Part shown: positions 5,427-6,358 of the stretch, in pieces | How the letters are laid out: every line of letters begins with the position of its first letter | Numbering within the stretch: the first letter of the stretch is position 1 | Assembly (NCBI GenBank): GCA_937138275.1 | Contig: CAKZOY010000230.1 | Coordinates: forward strand, 1-6,358 | Length of the DNA: 6,358 nt | Source: an uncultured Chloroflexota bacterium | GTDB taxonomy: Bacteria > Chloroflexota > Anaerolineae > B4-G1 > DUEL01 | Direction: 5' to 3' | The notes under the pieces: generated by a model | What the model was told of the DNA's origin: nothing | The model's database searches: none | What the model saw: only the letters and a program-made list of their open reading frames with translations | Position numbers and translations under genes: made by a program

Positions 5427-6358
5427 ATGGCTGCAGAACGAGTCCCCTTAGTTCAAGTCCGTCATCTCAAGAAATACTTCCCCGTCACCCGCGGGGTCAT
5501 TTTTCAGCGCCATATTGGCGATGTGAAGGCCGTGGACGACGTCAGTTTTGACATTTACAAAGGCGAAACGCTGGGGTTGGTCGGCGAAACCGGTTGTGGG
5601 AAGACCACTGTGGGGCGCACTATCCTGCGCCTCTATGAGCCGACCAGCGGGGAAGTGATTTTTGACGGGGTAGACATCCTGAAACTGAAAGGCGGCGAGT
5701 TGCGCCGGATGCGCCGCCGGATGCAGATTATCTTCCAGGACCCGTATGCCTCCCTGAACCCGCGAATGACCGTGGGCGCGATCATTGCCGAGCCGCTGGA
5801 AATCCATGGAGTGGCGCGGGGCAAGGAGAAAGAGGAGCGAGTACAGGAACTGTTGCGCGTGGTGGGACTGAACCCCTACTTCGTGAACCGCTACCCGCAT
5901 GAGTTCTCCGGCGGGCAGCGACAACGCATCGGTATCGCCCGGGCCCTGGCCCTCAACCCCGACCTGATCGTCTGCGATGAGCCTATTTCCTCCCTGGATG
6001 TCTCCATCCAGGCCCAGGTGGTCAACCTGCTGGAGGAACTCCAGGAGCAATTCGGCCTGACGTATCTCTTCATCGCCCATGATCTGAGCATGGTGCGCCA
6101 CATCAGCGACCGGATGGCCGTGATGTACCTGGGCAAGATTGTGGAATTGGCCGATCGGGATGAGATTTACCTCAACCCGCTGCACCCCTACACCCAGGCA
6201 CTGATGAGCGCGGTGCCGGTGCCGGACCCGGAGGTGGAGGAGAAGCGGCAGCGGATCATCCTGAAGGGGGAAATCCCCAGTCCGGCTAATCCGCCCAAAG
6301 GCTGCAACTTCAACACCCGCTGTCCGGTGGCGATGGACGTCTGCTTTGAGGCCGACCC
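5427..6358 (+). CDS. oppF: Oligopeptide/dipeptide ABC importer ATPase, OppF/DppF type (3' end outside window)
   Basis: The frame starts immediately after the oppD stop and stays open for 310 codons to the window edge, so only the extreme C-terminus is missing (family length is about 320-350). It is the second ATPase of the importer and should form a heterodimer with the upstream protein. The N-terminus has the OppF-style KKYFPVTRGVIFQRHIGDVKAVDDVSF (15-41 region), where the loop before the beta-strand is longer than in OppD. Motifs are intact: Walker A GETGCGKT (53-60), Q-loop IIFQDPYASLNPRM (101-114), signature FSGGQ (160-164), Walker B LIVCDE (180-185), D-loop SSLD (188-191) and His218 (AHDL). 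The C-terminal domain (HPYTQALMSAVP, 253-264) shows Cys293, Cys299 and Cys306; a fourth cysteine would fall beyond the edge. It is in the same operon as oppD. Permease or binding-protein genes, if linked, must lie further right. Confidence 0.94.
   Translation, partial: MAAERVPLVQVRHLKKYFPVTRGVIFQRHIGDVKAVDDVSFDIYKGETLGLVGETGCGKTTVGRTILRLYEPTSGEVIFDGVDILKLKGGELRRMRRRMQIIFQDPYASLNPRMTVGAIIAEPLEIHGVARGKEKEERVQELLRVVGLNPYFVNRYPHEFSGGQRQRIGIARALALNPDLIVCDEPISSLDVSIQAQVVNLLEELQEQFGLTYLFIAHDLSMVRHISDRMAVMYLGKIVELADRDEIYLNPLHPYTQALMSAVPVPDPEVEEKRQRIILKGEIPSPANPPKGCNFNTRCPVAMDVCFEAD

Noticed and set aside
5448..6185. Minus-strand open frame of 245 codons opposite oppF
   Set aside because: It is antisense to an intact ATPase frame and has no domain signal of its own.

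Overview
The window is GC-rich, tightly packed bacterial DNA. Gene content (a GH-like/O-antigen-ligase-type membrane protein, a stand-alone trmD, an ECF sigma factor, peptide-ABC ATPases) and numerous GC-rich palindromes between genes recall Chloroflexota, perhaps Anaerolineae-like. That assignment is inference from protein style, not a proven placement.

Layout. Positions 1-2072 (minus strand) hold one uninterrupted reading frame of at least 690 codons that runs off the left edge. It has an N-terminal membrane anchor, a degenerate glycoside-hydrolase-like barrel, a beta-rich domain and then several membrane segments resembling the start of an O-antigen ligase/polymerase. It fires from its own extended -10 promoter. 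Its last visible codons lie inside a 7-bp tandem repeat.

Positions 2073-2605 carry no convincing gene but are full of structure: the minus-strand promoter, a 153-bp element bounded by a perfect 15-bp inverted repeat and packed with hairpins, a second dispersed-type hairpin, a possible folded RNA segment, an 18-bp perfect palindrome, and a good sigma-70-type promoter for trmD. trmD (2606-3349) makes the m1G37 tRNA methyltransferase, apparently from a nearly leaderless mRNA. A second palindrome of the same family as the one upstream lies just behind it.

Positions 3523-4384 hold an ECF sigma factor and an overlapping small unknown ORF that could be its partner. From 4434 to the right edge lie two ATPases of an oligopeptide/dipeptide ABC importer (OppD-like, complete; OppF-like, cut by the window edge), separated by zero bases and each with a clear Shine-Dalgarno sequence. 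Permease and binding-protein genes are not in the window. The sigma factor, small ORF and transporter genes are co-directional with short gaps, so one transcription unit is possible but unproven.

The most unusual material is non-coding: three kinds of palindromic repeat around trmD, a 17-bp motif shared between the 153-bp element and the sigma-factor upstream region, and the loss of both expected catalytic glutamates in the hydrolase-like domain of the first gene.
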